Assembly: GCA_016717265.1 (NCBI GenBank)
Contig: JADKFX010000001.1
Span: 1,748,501 to 1,812,500 of the forward strand
Length of the DNA: 64,000 nucleotides
Source of the DNA: Saprospiraceae bacterium
Lineage (GTDB): Bacteria; Bacteroidota; Bacteroidia; Chitinophagales; Saprospiraceae
Direction: 5' to 3'
The number at the start of each line of letters is the position of its first letter. The first letter of the stretch is position 1. Below, piece after piece: positions 21,601 through 28,241 of this stretch. The position numbers and the translations under genes were made by a program. The notes under the pieces are model-generated. The model saw nothing but the letters and a program-made list of their open reading frames with translations, did not search any database and was not told the DNA's origin.

Positions 21601-22451
21601 TATTATCAGATTTTAAATTTAAAGATCAGGAAGATCCATTAAGTGAAGTATACCCAACATCATATCAAATTACCAATATTAATAAAAATTATTATTTGGA
21701 TTTTACAGGTGTTAAAATGGGTGATGTGGATGATTCAAATAATCCTTCATTATTTCATGATAAAATTCAAAACAGAGAATCTAATCCGGTTTTGATTGTA
21801 GCACAGAATAATTTCTTAGAGAAAGATCAACTGCATGAAATTGAGTTGGATATGTCTCAATTTGCCGAATTAGAAGGTATGCAATTTGAGCTTGTTTTAG
21901 ATCCAACAAAAGCAATTATTCAAGGTGTCGTAGGAGATGAATCTAATCAACTTAAAGAAGATGCTTATTTTATTGTGCCTGGAAAAAATAGTATTAGAAT
22001 ATCCTATGTAAAAACGCTTCCTTCACAAGAAACCTGGAAGATTAAGCTTCGAATTTTGGTTAAGCAATCTGCACAAGTAGCAGAATTATTGGAAATTGGA
22101 AACGAAGACTTTATTTCAGAAGCCTATTTCCAGGATGGTAGCAGTTCTAATATTCATTTGGATTTCCTAGATCAAAATTCTGTTCAGGATGGATTAAGTT
22201 TATTCCAAAATATTCCAAATCCATTTAAACAAACTACAATAATTCCGTTTCAGACTTCTGAGAATACAGAAATTGCAATTCGTATTATTGATATGAATGG
22301 AAGATTGGTTTTCGAAACGAGGAAAATGTTTTCAAAAGGATACCATGAATTTGAATTAAACAAAAATGTATTGAATAAGAGTGGTATATATTATTACCAA
22401 ATGAAAACAAACAAGAGTAGTTTGTTTAGGAGAATGATTTTAATAGACTAA
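9609..22451 (+). CDS. 4280-residue exported adhesin-like protein with DUF11 and HYR repeats and T9SS tail (array gene 2)
   Basis: The ATG at 9609 (not the TTG at 9465) is chosen because it begins a signal peptide ending near AAQC and lies downstream of the promoter. Modules in order: an SdrD B-like/CNA-B-like domain (about 45-130, GTVFVDKNYNG), a propeller-like region (about 155-555, with phrases such as GLGDMDISDDDQFLFVSN), a second SdrD B-like domain (about 562, GNYVWLDENENGIQD), six DUF11 repeats with Asp-rich linkers (about 727-1690), a GNSCW/IEDK module (about 1896), many HYR-like modules including four copies of a roughly 174-residue unit, a dockerin-like domain (about 3934-3990), a cohesin-like sandwich and a T9SS type A domain (about 4196-4280, IPNPFKQTTIIPF). 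It is probably a very long, disulfide- and Ca-stabilised surface fibre. The binding partner cannot be inferred. Confidence 0.85.
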   Translation: MRNHTLTQIINQFSTVTNPIVTKVSSWILLIAFTAFHWQQLAAQCNPIANEIQGTVFVDKNYNGILDASDVNKEQIQVRAYSEAGQLISQAISDASGKYTLTGLTNTKFYRLEISKPLGFEFAKTASQGANDVKFVVAPACNIQFGLQDKEVICTPENAKLYTTCFVKSGGAETAPTLVQMPFLFNSGSALSKIAMLNQTGAVWGLAWNKSTQVLYSAAFVKYGASLGQGGTGGIYVSDPTAQTTNLFLNVNALGIQTGQTQNMDPLDCAYSDLVGKAGLGDMDISDDDQFLFVSNLYNNSLVVIPTDQPSAANIMEIKIPDPGCNNGDYAVGAVEYYKGQVYIGVTCTAENSKNQADCTFHIYEFNLLTKTFNLIFSTPFAREYWLKTPGTERPVSQWLTSIAFSDDNFMILGITDRTGHTYCDQVYPLTGTFGDILMTYKDASGWHLENKSVAGSRIGCGPNNFEGPGKGEFFGDDFWSIGPGLHPETSFGTVCVLSGTADVVSAVFDPIYESFSGGFHKYSALNGKKKTAIQLYNKVNSAYGKSSGLGDLAIGCPKLPLEIGNYVWLDENENGIQDAAEKPWRGLQLALFDSKCVQIASTTTDNNGNYLFNSSNVDLDGNGTTESLKSFETYFLVVKDPSFNKSIGKVVLGIDTFQMTIVNKTPGVELTNSDASLFFEPGCQELNGYPVVKIHTGGSGQNDFSFDIGFIKLLPKDVPNVIKEYDLALIKKVDAPTTVANGDLVNFNIIISNQGNQPVHQIEITDFIHDYFTFEANLNPGWILSGSKAQYLISSSLDAGKELSINIKLRLNKSARPNEIVNTAEISKMMDAQGALLTDLDSTPDEDENNDKGGVPNTETDNIVNNNSIDEDDHDRESLPIVDLALINKTINTAPVKLNETVSFEMEIFNQGNIAVNHYDIVNYIPSGFQFVAGLNPGWVLNGNKATTTINEDLLAGQSKKIQIHLILKSKILAELVDVAEIFGMRDASSISMKDFDSTPDQNPANDQGGQLYTATDNIIHDDGTLDEDDQDPASIQILDLALILTTDITTPVKKNQDVLFHVTVCNQGNVSVKNIGIVDYLPNGLEVSPLENHGWFTLGGVLRNTIQAELLPNTCATIDLVLRVKQNATANELVNRAEITTIFDNVLNNYTDRDIDSQADYLSGNDAGGVVGTATDNIFTGDGITDEDDSDPAALLLMDLALIKRYNANISLQEAVGVNFTVQLFNQGNVPVKNVTITDYLPEGFALTQQSISGGWVQNGTKATFIYTGTLAAFGNIILSYSISQVSEFQPSRLINIAEISKVFDISGTDISAYDFDSTPDSDPTNDAGGEVNTITDNSIDLDASIDEDDADPAGVPVFDLALRKTLFNTKVAYRKGDTVEYKMEVFNQGNVVASEIEIVDYLNANYIFIEDLNPSWSVLEAGKLSYKFQDLLFPGKSVSKTILLVIKDLNKGEFIPNYSEIKSAKDNVGKIAQDFDSVFDAIDDNDTGGQPGSLTDNMIDDHGDLDEDDHDGAESNPVNFDLSLIKDIDQNIVKKGDLINFRIRVYNQGLVACSEIELVDYIPEGLVLVDPDWEIRSIDAAGLTRAYYLLNEKNGRLPQGGLKTGDSVTVYVDLQVDPNQTAGIIVNRAEIFRVVNYGNVIDDDSHPDDDVENDPGGVVFNDSDGSSANPDPLSNVEDEDDADPAGIIVVDLERSVPCSCLDNATNSDDGQFYEELSFRSISNDIWFIFEVNGLYHELSPAPPNAPTDFITGPGGYILDETNLGDGTSIYTIRGNHIDGIGYSIILSNQYGVKLNSGVNKCFYNDPTLLKSQNNVCSGQTIRYEVKSVPNAIYSWSLLTGGTILTNPANNYVDVLWTGVIGSTHTLTIDVDLPDSCYSPLLIPVTIGATAGPVSCIGSIQVSLDANCEVLVTPKMLLIGGPYDYTSYAVMIFNKDGSLVPNNTLYYDHIGKTLTAKVINVCSGNSCWATVSIEDKVKPTLICLNDTIDCTLMKSYLKPFINDNCDPNPYRVLIDEQIENTPCNQDYSKIVTRTYVAKDHSGNVSLPCTMNVYLRRINLDSIDFPDSLTRSKLNPLICTRFKTDSLGHPLPSVSGIPYYRGLPAWPNTDNKYCDYAVSYEDIELNTGKDCVVKILRNWKFTIWYCTTFEQRSYRQLIEIVDTIAPTITCPYDITATTNSFTCNADVWIPMPKVFDSCGQILSVDLSFTGGLLKDFRASYVKLPVGVNNLTFTAYDMCYNSAACTFIVTVEDQTPPVAICDKETVITLDRFGEAWIPATVFDDGSYDDCHIKNMQVRRMNPSPNLSCGINDNLFRDSIRFCCQDIGTEVMVVFKVTDAHGNENTCMVIVEVQDKTIPHIFCPHDVTIACDYHYDLNDLSEFGKPTVSDNCNVTYTERLDVQINQCREGYIDRIFIAGNSFGQDVCVQRISVINLEPFDSSDIVWPLDLDTNICITDGLLPETLPTIYGFPRITEDFCDLVGISYVDHTFRFINGSDACYKILRKWKVLNWCRLYDPTTGDPNIYTHEQIIKIFNTTPPEILTGCKDTVFAIIDTACFGGDAYLVATASDLCTPANELVWEYHIDFNGDHIEDRSDFGVGDKINASGFYPLGKHKIKYVFEDRCGNKSVCEQNFEIINCKPPTAYCILGLSTSLVPMDLNNNGSVDAELVTIWAKDLDRGSYHICGYPLTYSIGRDTSVKSVTYDCDSIGRRTITLCVTASNGKQDCCNTFIDVQDNNNVDLCGCVTFPPNITIKDCTQNTDPVVINSRPSIGNCTSCVHTGTSSKDSIILNVPNTCFVIHRTWTVTFNCIGEPERKFDRVQTIIVTTDLRESDIVWPSDSILVDNCRGAIDTATIGEVPRFCVYNNNVMLMYTDKEIRREQNCVFYERIWTVFSKCVPSQSYGFRQVLKVVEGAGIRYIVPPNITVTDCKKPLLPDSLNGVPKTNCPCNFSIHTFKDSIVNNVPNTCYVVYRKWTSTFNCPPDVSGTFTGTQLITVRINLTLNDITWPSDSVYVDNCRGSVDTAIINHVPRLKKDFCGFVSIRFTDQTILQNDTCKKILRTWTVANDCSSTQFKEQFSFVQLLKVVKPNGPQVDYPDDITVTDCKKNLLPDSLNGFPKLNCPCDNFTHTYIDSVVNNVPNACYVVYRKWTSVYNCPPEVSGTFKGTQLITIRINLQLSDIVWPKDSVIVDNCPGSVDTGLINNVPKLLWDYCGYVSITYIDQTISKNDSVKIIHRTWTVGNDCSSGQFKQQFTFRQVLKVTNPDGPRVKFPADITVTDCKKPFLPDSLNGYPTVVCICDSIKVSYKDDTVTTSNLEVCFVVERNWSVRFICKPNYDSTVFYIQKITLDVNLNPSDITWPKDSFTSFTCNPTLDPKITGQPSLKKDYCGFVTFAFKDSIIGGGECLTILRTWTAINSCSITQRPTSVQHLILKNQGPPSITCAKDTIVNADPNTCGKSFILMNPKLNNSCNAGVTFTNNAPSVFPVGMTTVTFTAKDSCNNTAQCTVKVTVIETVPPDITCPGNLTVPCSFDTKDLSQFGTPVVTDNCPGTTFTETVTRVQNICGIGTITRKFVAIDASGNRDSCTQVITVNNPDPLQNADMIWPPSPISVSECESIDTSNTGTPKFDSSGITCFKVNITFSDSNLCKVRQTCDIERTWMVFDSCTNVTLTFVQLIQRDDTTAPNILGVQDTTLYANDTACNNFVVLKAFVDNCDSLSIKITNNSPYGNNNMEDASGFYPVGMTTVTFTAEDACCNVSTKIVKITIIDTIAPEFTCIKVVRKIKDDGCATFNSQDFVSKLKDNCTDSAFVITSFDRNDFSDTIRIFCCDSIRDYEYTQAVTVYFKDDAGNLDSCATFLQAVDQDTICGPTFSSTVKGFVRSRKSINMAGVDVMLNSGQSGVAITRNDGFYGFYDMPHGGSYKVAPQHDLNPVNGVTTADIIHIQRHILGTTIFTDPLKFVAADVNNNNRITAADVVDIRKLILGKIDHFTNSPSWKFLLSDFKFKDQEDPLSEVYPTSYQITNINKNYYLDFTGVKMGDVDDSNNPSLFHDKIQNRESNPVLIVAQNNFLEKDQLHEIELDMSQFAELEGMQFELVLDPTKAIIQGVVGDESNQLKEDAYFIVPGKNSIRISYVKTLPSQETWKIKLRILVKQSAQVAELLEIGNEDFISEAYFQDGSSSNIHLDFLDQNSVQDGLSLFQNIPNPFKQTTIIPFQTSENTEIAIRIIDMNGRLVFETRKMFSKGYHEFELNKNVLNKSGIYYYQMKTNKSSLFRRMILID
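11787..14680 (+). repeat. Six tandem DUF11 repeats inside array gene 2
   Basis: Units start at about 11787, 12258, 12729, 13209, 13692 and 14178, each with a (D/F)DLALI-type start, a central NQGN motif and a closing Asp-rich linker with DED and DPA motifs. Period is about 471-486 bases and rises slowly along the array. The units are clearly diverged at DNA level, so this is an old expansion. Confidence 0.85.
17853..19917 (+). repeat. Four tandem units of about 523 bp inside array gene 2
   Basis: Units begin with PPNIT or P(D/A)DIT plus DC at 17853, 18372, 18897 and 19422 (spacings 519, 525, 525). Each holds a SLNG-type turn, a VVYRKWT-type strand, an (S/T)DI(T/V)WP strand, a DNC(R/P)G turn and an RTWTV strand. 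The second and third are closest to each other. They look like paired HYR-like sandwiches. Confidence 0.8.
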
Positions 22452-22491
22452 GGTCTTAAGAAATAGTGTGTAGTAATCGATTTCGTTTTTT

Positions 22492-22522
22492 CAGCTCCTG
22501 TAGAAGTGCAGGAGCTGTTTTT
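22492..22522 (+). terminator. Rho-independent terminator after array gene 2
   Basis: CAGCTCCTG and CAGGAGCTG form a perfect 9-bp stem with an 8-base loop, followed by TTTTT, 40 bases after the stop codon. Confidence 0.85.
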
Positions 22523-22662
22523 AAGATTTTTGAGTATTTGTGATTTGATTCATTAAATAATTCTAATCGATTTTTCTATGAAGTAATTTGCGATATATAA
22601 ATTCATCCAAATATTAGGCATTTTAGATTTTCAATTTAGCACGACACTCAAAATAAAATACA

Positions 22663-25600
22663 ATGATGAAAACATTTACATGTTCTATTTATTCCATTCT
22701 TTTTTTAGGAATATTTTTAATTCCTAATTTATCAAATGCACAAGCTTATTGTGATCCTGATAATGTTCCCCCGGTGATTGTAAATTGTCATCCGGACATG
22801 ACATTTACAATACCATCTGGTGAATGTGGTACCACAGTAACTTGGAGTGATCCGTTTGCGGATCCTGATAATTGTTTAACTACCAGTGCGATTTCAGCGG
22901 TTGATTTTTTCTCATTTCATGAGGGAGATGGAAATGGTAATAATGGGCAGTTGCTTTTACATGGAACCGATTCTTTAACTATAGTTGGAACTACCAACGG
23001 CACACCAGGGAATGGGAATAATGTTTTCAATGTTTGTTTTTATGCCACATGTTCAGGCCAATTAAGTTTTAATTGGAGAGCTAGAATGAATAATGGAGAT
23101 GGATTTGCCAATGACCGGGTAAGACTTACAATCACTCATATGGTACATGGAGCAAATGTAAATGCAAATTTGACAACGGGAAATGGATCAACAGCAAATG
23201 GTCTTGTTGCATCTACTCTAATTCAGGAAGGAGATCGATTTTGTTTAGAAGTGGTATCTGATAATACCTTAGGTGTTGATAGTATTACAATTACCAATTT
23301 TATATTTGTTCCGGGTCAGATAAATGTTATTCAAACGAATGGACCTAAACCTGGAGATATTATACCTCAAGGAATTTATCCTGTGGAATATACCGCATCA
23401 GATTGTGCTGGAAATATTTCAACATGTTCCTTTAACGTTGAAGTAGTATTGGAAACTCCAAGACCTTTGATTTCATTTTGCCAAAATGATACTACAATAA
23501 CAATAAATTTACCGGGACGTTGTGACATGCTAGTGGATTATTTAATACCAACCACATTTGATCCTTGTAAAGAAATAGTCGGATTTAATTTAGGTATGGA
23601 TCCCACAATGAATGGAATCCAATTAACAGAAGCTGCAGAGCCAGGAAATGGAGATGGAATTGTTGGAACGGATGGATTTGTATATGTGAGCCCAGGAAAA
23701 GATTCTTTAGTACTTGTAGGTATTAATAATGGAACACCCGGAAGTGAGCGAAATGACACTTCTGTTTTAACAACATGTATTCAACCAAGATGTCCAGGTA
23801 TATTTACTTTTGATTGGAGAGCCTCCATTGGATTTGGAGGATTTCGTAGGGATGAAGCTGGGATAATTTTTAATGGGAAGGATAGTATTTTATCAACGCC
23901 ACCAGGTGGATCTTTTGAATTTGGTACCGTAACCATTCATTCGAATGGTATTGATCCACTTTGTTTTTATGTGCGATCTACAAGCATGGCAATGGAAGAT
24001 ACATTTATAATTACAAATTTTAATTTCGTTTCAGATTCTATATTTCCATTACAAGTATCGGGTCCTGATTTAACGCAACCAATCCAGCCCGGTGTTTATG
24101 ATATTGGTTTTCAAGTAAGAGACTGTTATGGGAATATCGATTCCTGCTCTTTCAATTTAACAATCTTGCGGATAGGTTCCATGTCCTGTAAGAATCTCAA
24201 TATTTCTTTAAATGAAAATTGTGAATCCTTGATTACTCCAGATATGGTTGTTTCGGGTTTATGCACAAATACTATGGTTGTTGATTTAAGTCATTATGGC
24301 AAACCAGTTCCGAATCCAATAGATTCACATTATTTAGGTCAACATATTACAGCTACGGTAAGAGATACACTTACAGGAAATTCCTGTTGGGGTGATTTAT
24401 TTATTGAAGATAAATTATCACCTTTATTAATTTGTCGTGCTGATACTACAGATTGTTATTCATTTAATCATGACTTTCCTTTAAACTATACTGTTCAGGA
24501 TTGTAGTCCTTATAAAGTTACTACGATTGGTGAACGGGTGGAGCATTTAGATTGTGATTCAAACTTTTTAAAAATTATTTATAGAGATGTATTGATTACA
24601 GATATTAATGGAAACGCAGAATCGTGTACGGACACCATATATGTTAGACGTATTAAGGTTACAGATCTGGTTTTGCCAAATGGTATCACCACATTGACTT
24701 GTGAATACAAAATTTTTATAGATAATTCAGGCTATCCAGCAGTACTATACACCGGCTTTCCTTTAGTAAATCTTTACAATGGAAGTAGCATTGGAGTTTG
24801 GCCCTTGAATAGTTTATTAGATTGTAATTTATTAGTGAGTTATGAAGATTTAGATTTAGGAGAAATAAATTGTGTGCGTAAAATTATGCGGACATGGACT
24901 GCAAGAGAATGGTGGTGTGGAACTGAAATTACAAGAACGGAAGTTCAATTAATAATTATTGAAGATTTAAGTGGTCCTCAAATTACCCATGCACCGTATG
25001 GATTTGAAGCGGCAACTGGAAGAAGAGATTGTGAAGCAAGAGTATTGCTTCCATCGATAGAAGCATTTGATTATTGTCATAATGATTTAAGAATAGATAT
25101 TGCATATCCAGGTGGTGTGCTTTTAAATCAGAATGGCGGTTATGTAAATTTACCAGTAGGAGAAGATACCATATATTATAGAGTTTATGATGGCTGTTAT
25201 AATTTGACGGAACATTATATAATAATCCATGTACGGGATGAAACAGAACCAGTAGCAGTGTGTGATCGCAATACAGTAGTAGCCTTAAATCATAGTGGTT
25301 ATAATTGGGTACCAGCAGAAGTATTTGATGATGGAAGTTTTGATGAATGTGCCTTGCATCATTTTGAAGTGCGCCGAATGGATCCAAACACATGTGGAAC
25401 CCGCGGAGAAGATGATTGGGGTCCGGAAGTAGGCTTTTGTTGTGAGGATGTAGGCAAGACTGTGATGGTAGGATTTAAAGCCATAGACCATAGTGGTAAT
25501 GAAGCGATCTGTATGGTGAATGTAGAAGTACAGGATAAAGAAGCACCGCAGATAAGTTGTCCACCAAATATTACAGTGGATTGCAGATTTGATATAGATT

Positions 25601-28020
25601 TCAATAATTTAGATGTATTTGGAAAAGTAGTAACGGAACAAGCAGATCGGGATACGATTATAATAGATCCAATTTACTGGCATCAAATTGGAGGCCACCC
25701 ATTAGATGGCCTGGCAAAAGATAATTGTCCACCGACAATCGTCAATACGCCCGATTTTAGCAATATAAATCAATGTGGTCTAGGCTATATTATAAGATAT
25801 TTTAATGCAGAAGATTTACAGGGTAATGTGAGTAATTATTGTAGCCAGTTTATTACGATAATTAATCACGATACGTTTGATATCAACGACATCGATTTTC
25901 CGGATGATTACGCGACGTCCGGCATCTGTAATCCAGCCGAATTAATACCGGAGCGATTAACTTATCCATATAATAAGCCGGTAGTAAATGATGATGAATG
26001 TAGTTTAATAGGTTATAGTTATCATGACCATGTATTGTCAGCGACCCTACCGGGAGATCCATGTTTTAAAATCATCCGGGTATGGAAAGTAATTGATTGG
26101 TGTCAACGCGATATCGATGGCAATGTAATCATCTGGACAGATACCCAATATATCAAAGTAACAAATCTGATAGATCCGATAATCAAACGGGTAAGTCAGG
26201 ATACAGTGATCTGTAGTTATGATGTAAACTGTCGTCCGATACCGGTAATTTTTTCGATTGAAGCCAGTGATGATTGCACGGATTCGACATTGATGTTGTA
26301 TACGTATAAGATAGATTTAGATAGTGATGGAACGATAGATATTGTGCGAGCAGGAATTGGAGAGAATGTAGCGCAAGGGGTATGGCCAATTGGAAAGCAT
26401 ATCGTAAAATGGGAAGTAGAAGATCGGTGTGGAAATACAGCGAAAGCAAGTTTCATATTGGATTTACGAAATTGCAAACCACCGACAGCGTATTGTTTAA
26501 ATGGATTATCTACGAATTTAACACCGATGGATTTAGACGGAGATGGGATACCAGATACGGCAATGGATTCTGTATGGGCAAAAGATTTTGATGCAGGTTC
26601 GTATCACAATTGTGGATATTATGTGAGTTTAAGTTTTTCATCCGATACGAATGATAAATATATCGTGTACGATTGCGATAGTATTGGAAAACGGGATGTA
26701 GAATTATGGGTAACGGATGTGAATGGAAATACGTCGTATTGCCGGACGTTTATAATCATCCAGGACAATAGTGGATTTTGTCCACCGACGATAAAGAATT
26801 CAGATGTAAACGGCTTGGTAAGTACAGAAAAAGCAGATCGGGTACAAAATGTAACAATTGAATTGTTGAATGGTGGGATGCAGGAAGTAAAAACGGATAT
26901 AGAAGGCAAGTATGCATTTAACCAAATAGCAAACGGACAAACGATGACGGTGATGCCAAGTAAGACAGATGGCTGGTTGAATGGAGTCACGACGGCAGAT
27001 ATTGTAAAGATACAGCGTCATATATTAGGCTTAGAACCCTTGAGTTCGGCGTATAAGATGATAGCAGCAGATGTGAATAAGAGTAAGACGATCACCTCGA
27101 AAGATGTATCAGATTTGCGAAGATTGATATTAGGAATAACGAATGAGATATCGGGAAATACGAGTTGGAGATTTGTACATCAGTTGTATTCGTTTAATGA
27201 ATTGAGTAATGCATTGAATGAAAGTTTTCCGGAGAGTTATCAGATCAATCCATTGAATGCAGATATGCAATTAGATTTTTATGCAATCAAGACAGGAGAT
27301 GTAAATGAGAATGCAGTAACGAAAGGCTTCAATGCAACGCAGAGTAGAAGTAAACAAGTACTGGAATTACAGACAGAGGAATTGAAGTTAAATAAAGAGG
27401 AGTCAGGAGAACTAGAAATGAGAGTATTAAATGGAAGTGGATATGAAGGCCTTCAATTTAGTTTACAGTGGGATGTCAAACAACTGGAAGTATTAGGAGT
27501 AGAAGTAAATGGAGAATTGAGAATACGCGACGATAATTATTCACTGCAAGGAATTGGAGAAGGCAAGCTAAGCTTTAGTTGGAATGGTGGGATGAAGGAT
27601 GGAGATTGGATCATAAGAATACAAGTGAGAGCAAAAGCAGCATTGCGAGTATCGGAAGTGATGGTATTAAATTCAGTAATTACGCCAGCGTTATCGGTAG
27701 TTAAGGGAAGTGAAGAAGAAGGTAATGTAGTGTTGAGTTACCGGGGCATGCTGGAAGAAGAATTTGTAGTATTACAGAATGAACCAAATCCATGGACGCA
27801 TCAGACGAGTATCGGAATGTTGTTGCCACAAAATGGAGAAGTAACCATAAGTGTATATGACATTACGGGTAAAGTATACTTAAAGGAAAGGAAAGAGATG
27901 CGTAAAGGGTATAATGAATATAGTCTGGATAAATCACAATTACCGATTGCAGGAGTATATTATTATCAGGTAGATTATAGGGAGCATACGGTAACCCGGA
28001 AGATGGTGATATTAGAATAG
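22663..28020 (+). CDS. Exported head-chassis protein, two-payload head (array gene 3)
   Basis: 1785 residues, called B here. ATG ATG start (22663 or 22666) with a signal peptide ending at SNAQ. The head (about 30-500) is two HYR-like domains, each interrupted after its central Cys by a roughly 150-residue beta-rich insert (22891-23316 and 23575-24040). Then come a GNSCW/IEDK module (about 505), HYR-like modules, and from residue about 822 the chassis shared with the next three genes: more HYR-like modules, a carboxypeptidase-regulatory-like domain (about 1379), a dockerin-like domain (about 1434-1503, TTADIVKIQRHILG and DVNKSKTITSKD), a cohesin-like sandwich (about 1565-1690) and a T9SS type A domain (about 1702-1785, NEPNPWTHQTSIG). 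A TAATTTG box at 22584-22590 may be its promoter. Likely a surface or released adhesin; the insert fold is not recognised. Confidence 0.82.
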   Translation: MMKTFTCSIYSILFLGIFLIPNLSNAQAYCDPDNVPPVIVNCHPDMTFTIPSGECGTTVTWSDPFADPDNCLTTSAISAVDFFSFHEGDGNGNNGQLLLHGTDSLTIVGTTNGTPGNGNNVFNVCFYATCSGQLSFNWRARMNNGDGFANDRVRLTITHMVHGANVNANLTTGNGSTANGLVASTLIQEGDRFCLEVVSDNTLGVDSITITNFIFVPGQINVIQTNGPKPGDIIPQGIYPVEYTASDCAGNISTCSFNVEVVLETPRPLISFCQNDTTITINLPGRCDMLVDYLIPTTFDPCKEIVGFNLGMDPTMNGIQLTEAAEPGNGDGIVGTDGFVYVSPGKDSLVLVGINNGTPGSERNDTSVLTTCIQPRCPGIFTFDWRASIGFGGFRRDEAGIIFNGKDSILSTPPGGSFEFGTVTIHSNGIDPLCFYVRSTSMAMEDTFIITNFNFVSDSIFPLQVSGPDLTQPIQPGVYDIGFQVRDCYGNIDSCSFNLTILRIGSMSCKNLNISLNENCESLITPDMVVSGLCTNTMVVDLSHYGKPVPNPIDSHYLGQHITATVRDTLTGNSCWGDLFIEDKLSPLLICRADTTDCYSFNHDFPLNYTVQDCSPYKVTTIGERVEHLDCDSNFLKIIYRDVLITDINGNAESCTDTIYVRRIKVTDLVLPNGITTLTCEYKIFIDNSGYPAVLYTGFPLVNLYNGSSIGVWPLNSLLDCNLLVSYEDLDLGEINCVRKIMRTWTAREWWCGTEITRTEVQLIIIEDLSGPQITHAPYGFEAATGRRDCEARVLLPSIEAFDYCHNDLRIDIAYPGGVLLNQNGGYVNLPVGEDTIYYRVYDGCYNLTEHYIIIHVRDETEPVAVCDRNTVVALNHSGYNWVPAEVFDDGSFDECALHHFEVRRMDPNTCGTRGEDDWGPEVGFCCEDVGKTVMVGFKAIDHSGNEAICMVNVEVQDKEAPQISCPPNITVDCRFDIDFNNLDVFGKVVTEQADRDTIIIDPIYWHQIGGHPLDGLAKDNCPPTIVNTPDFSNINQCGLGYIIRYFNAEDLQGNVSNYCSQFITIINHDTFDINDIDFPDDYATSGICNPAELIPERLTYPYNKPVVNDDECSLIGYSYHDHVLSATLPGDPCFKIIRVWKVIDWCQRDIDGNVIIWTDTQYIKVTNLIDPIIKRVSQDTVICSYDVNCRPIPVIFSIEASDDCTDSTLMLYTYKIDLDSDGTIDIVRAGIGENVAQGVWPIGKHIVKWEVEDRCGNTAKASFILDLRNCKPPTAYCLNGLSTNLTPMDLDGDGIPDTAMDSVWAKDFDAGSYHNCGYYVSLSFSSDTNDKYIVYDCDSIGKRDVELWVTDVNGNTSYCRTFIIIQDNSGFCPPTIKNSDVNGLVSTEKADRVQNVTIELLNGGMQEVKTDIEGKYAFNQIANGQTMTVMPSKTDGWLNGVTTADIVKIQRHILGLEPLSSAYKMIAADVNKSKTITSKDVSDLRRLILGITNEISGNTSWRFVHQLYSFNELSNALNESFPESYQINPLNADMQLDFYAIKTGDVNENAVTKGFNATQSRSKQVLELQTEELKLNKEESGELEMRVLNGSGYEGLQFSLQWDVKQLEVLGVEVNGELRIRDDNYSLQGIGEGKLSFSWNGGMKDGDWIIRIQVRAKAALRVSEVMVLNSVITPALSVVKGSEEEGNVVLSYRGMLEEEFVVLQNEPNPWTHQTSIGMLLPQNGEVTISVYDITGKVYLKERKEMRKGYNEYSLDKSQLPIAGVYYYQVDYREHTVTRKMVILE

Positions 28021-28073
28021 AACAAAAATCTAAATAAATTTAGTGAATTTGGCTTCGGCCAGAAGAAATAAAG

Positions 28074-28104
28074 CAGCCATTGTTCCAAAGCAATGGCTGT
28101 TTTT
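28074..28104 (+). terminator. Terminator after array gene 3 (duplicated unit)
   Basis: CAGCCATTG and CAATGGCTG form a 9-bp stem with an 8-base loop and a TTTTT tail. A small hairpin with a TTCG loop (28050-28061) precedes it. Both recur after the next gene. Confidence 0.85.
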
Positions 28105-28149
28105 ATTAAAAAATATTAAAAAATATTATAATATATAAAAAACTAATTT

Positions 28150-28157
28150 TAAGTTTG
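28150..28157 (+). promoter_or_regulatory. Candidate -7 box of array gene 4
   Basis: TAAGTTTG fits TAnnTTTG, giving a leader of about 78 nt. No convincing -33 TTTG is visible. The box and leader are copied before the next gene. Confidence 0.5.
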
Positions 28158-28241
28158 CACTTGGAATATTTCCCAAATAATTCCATTCTTTAGAGTTCAG
28201 CGTTTTTAGCGAGGTATTTTCCCTTTTTTAATTAATTGATT

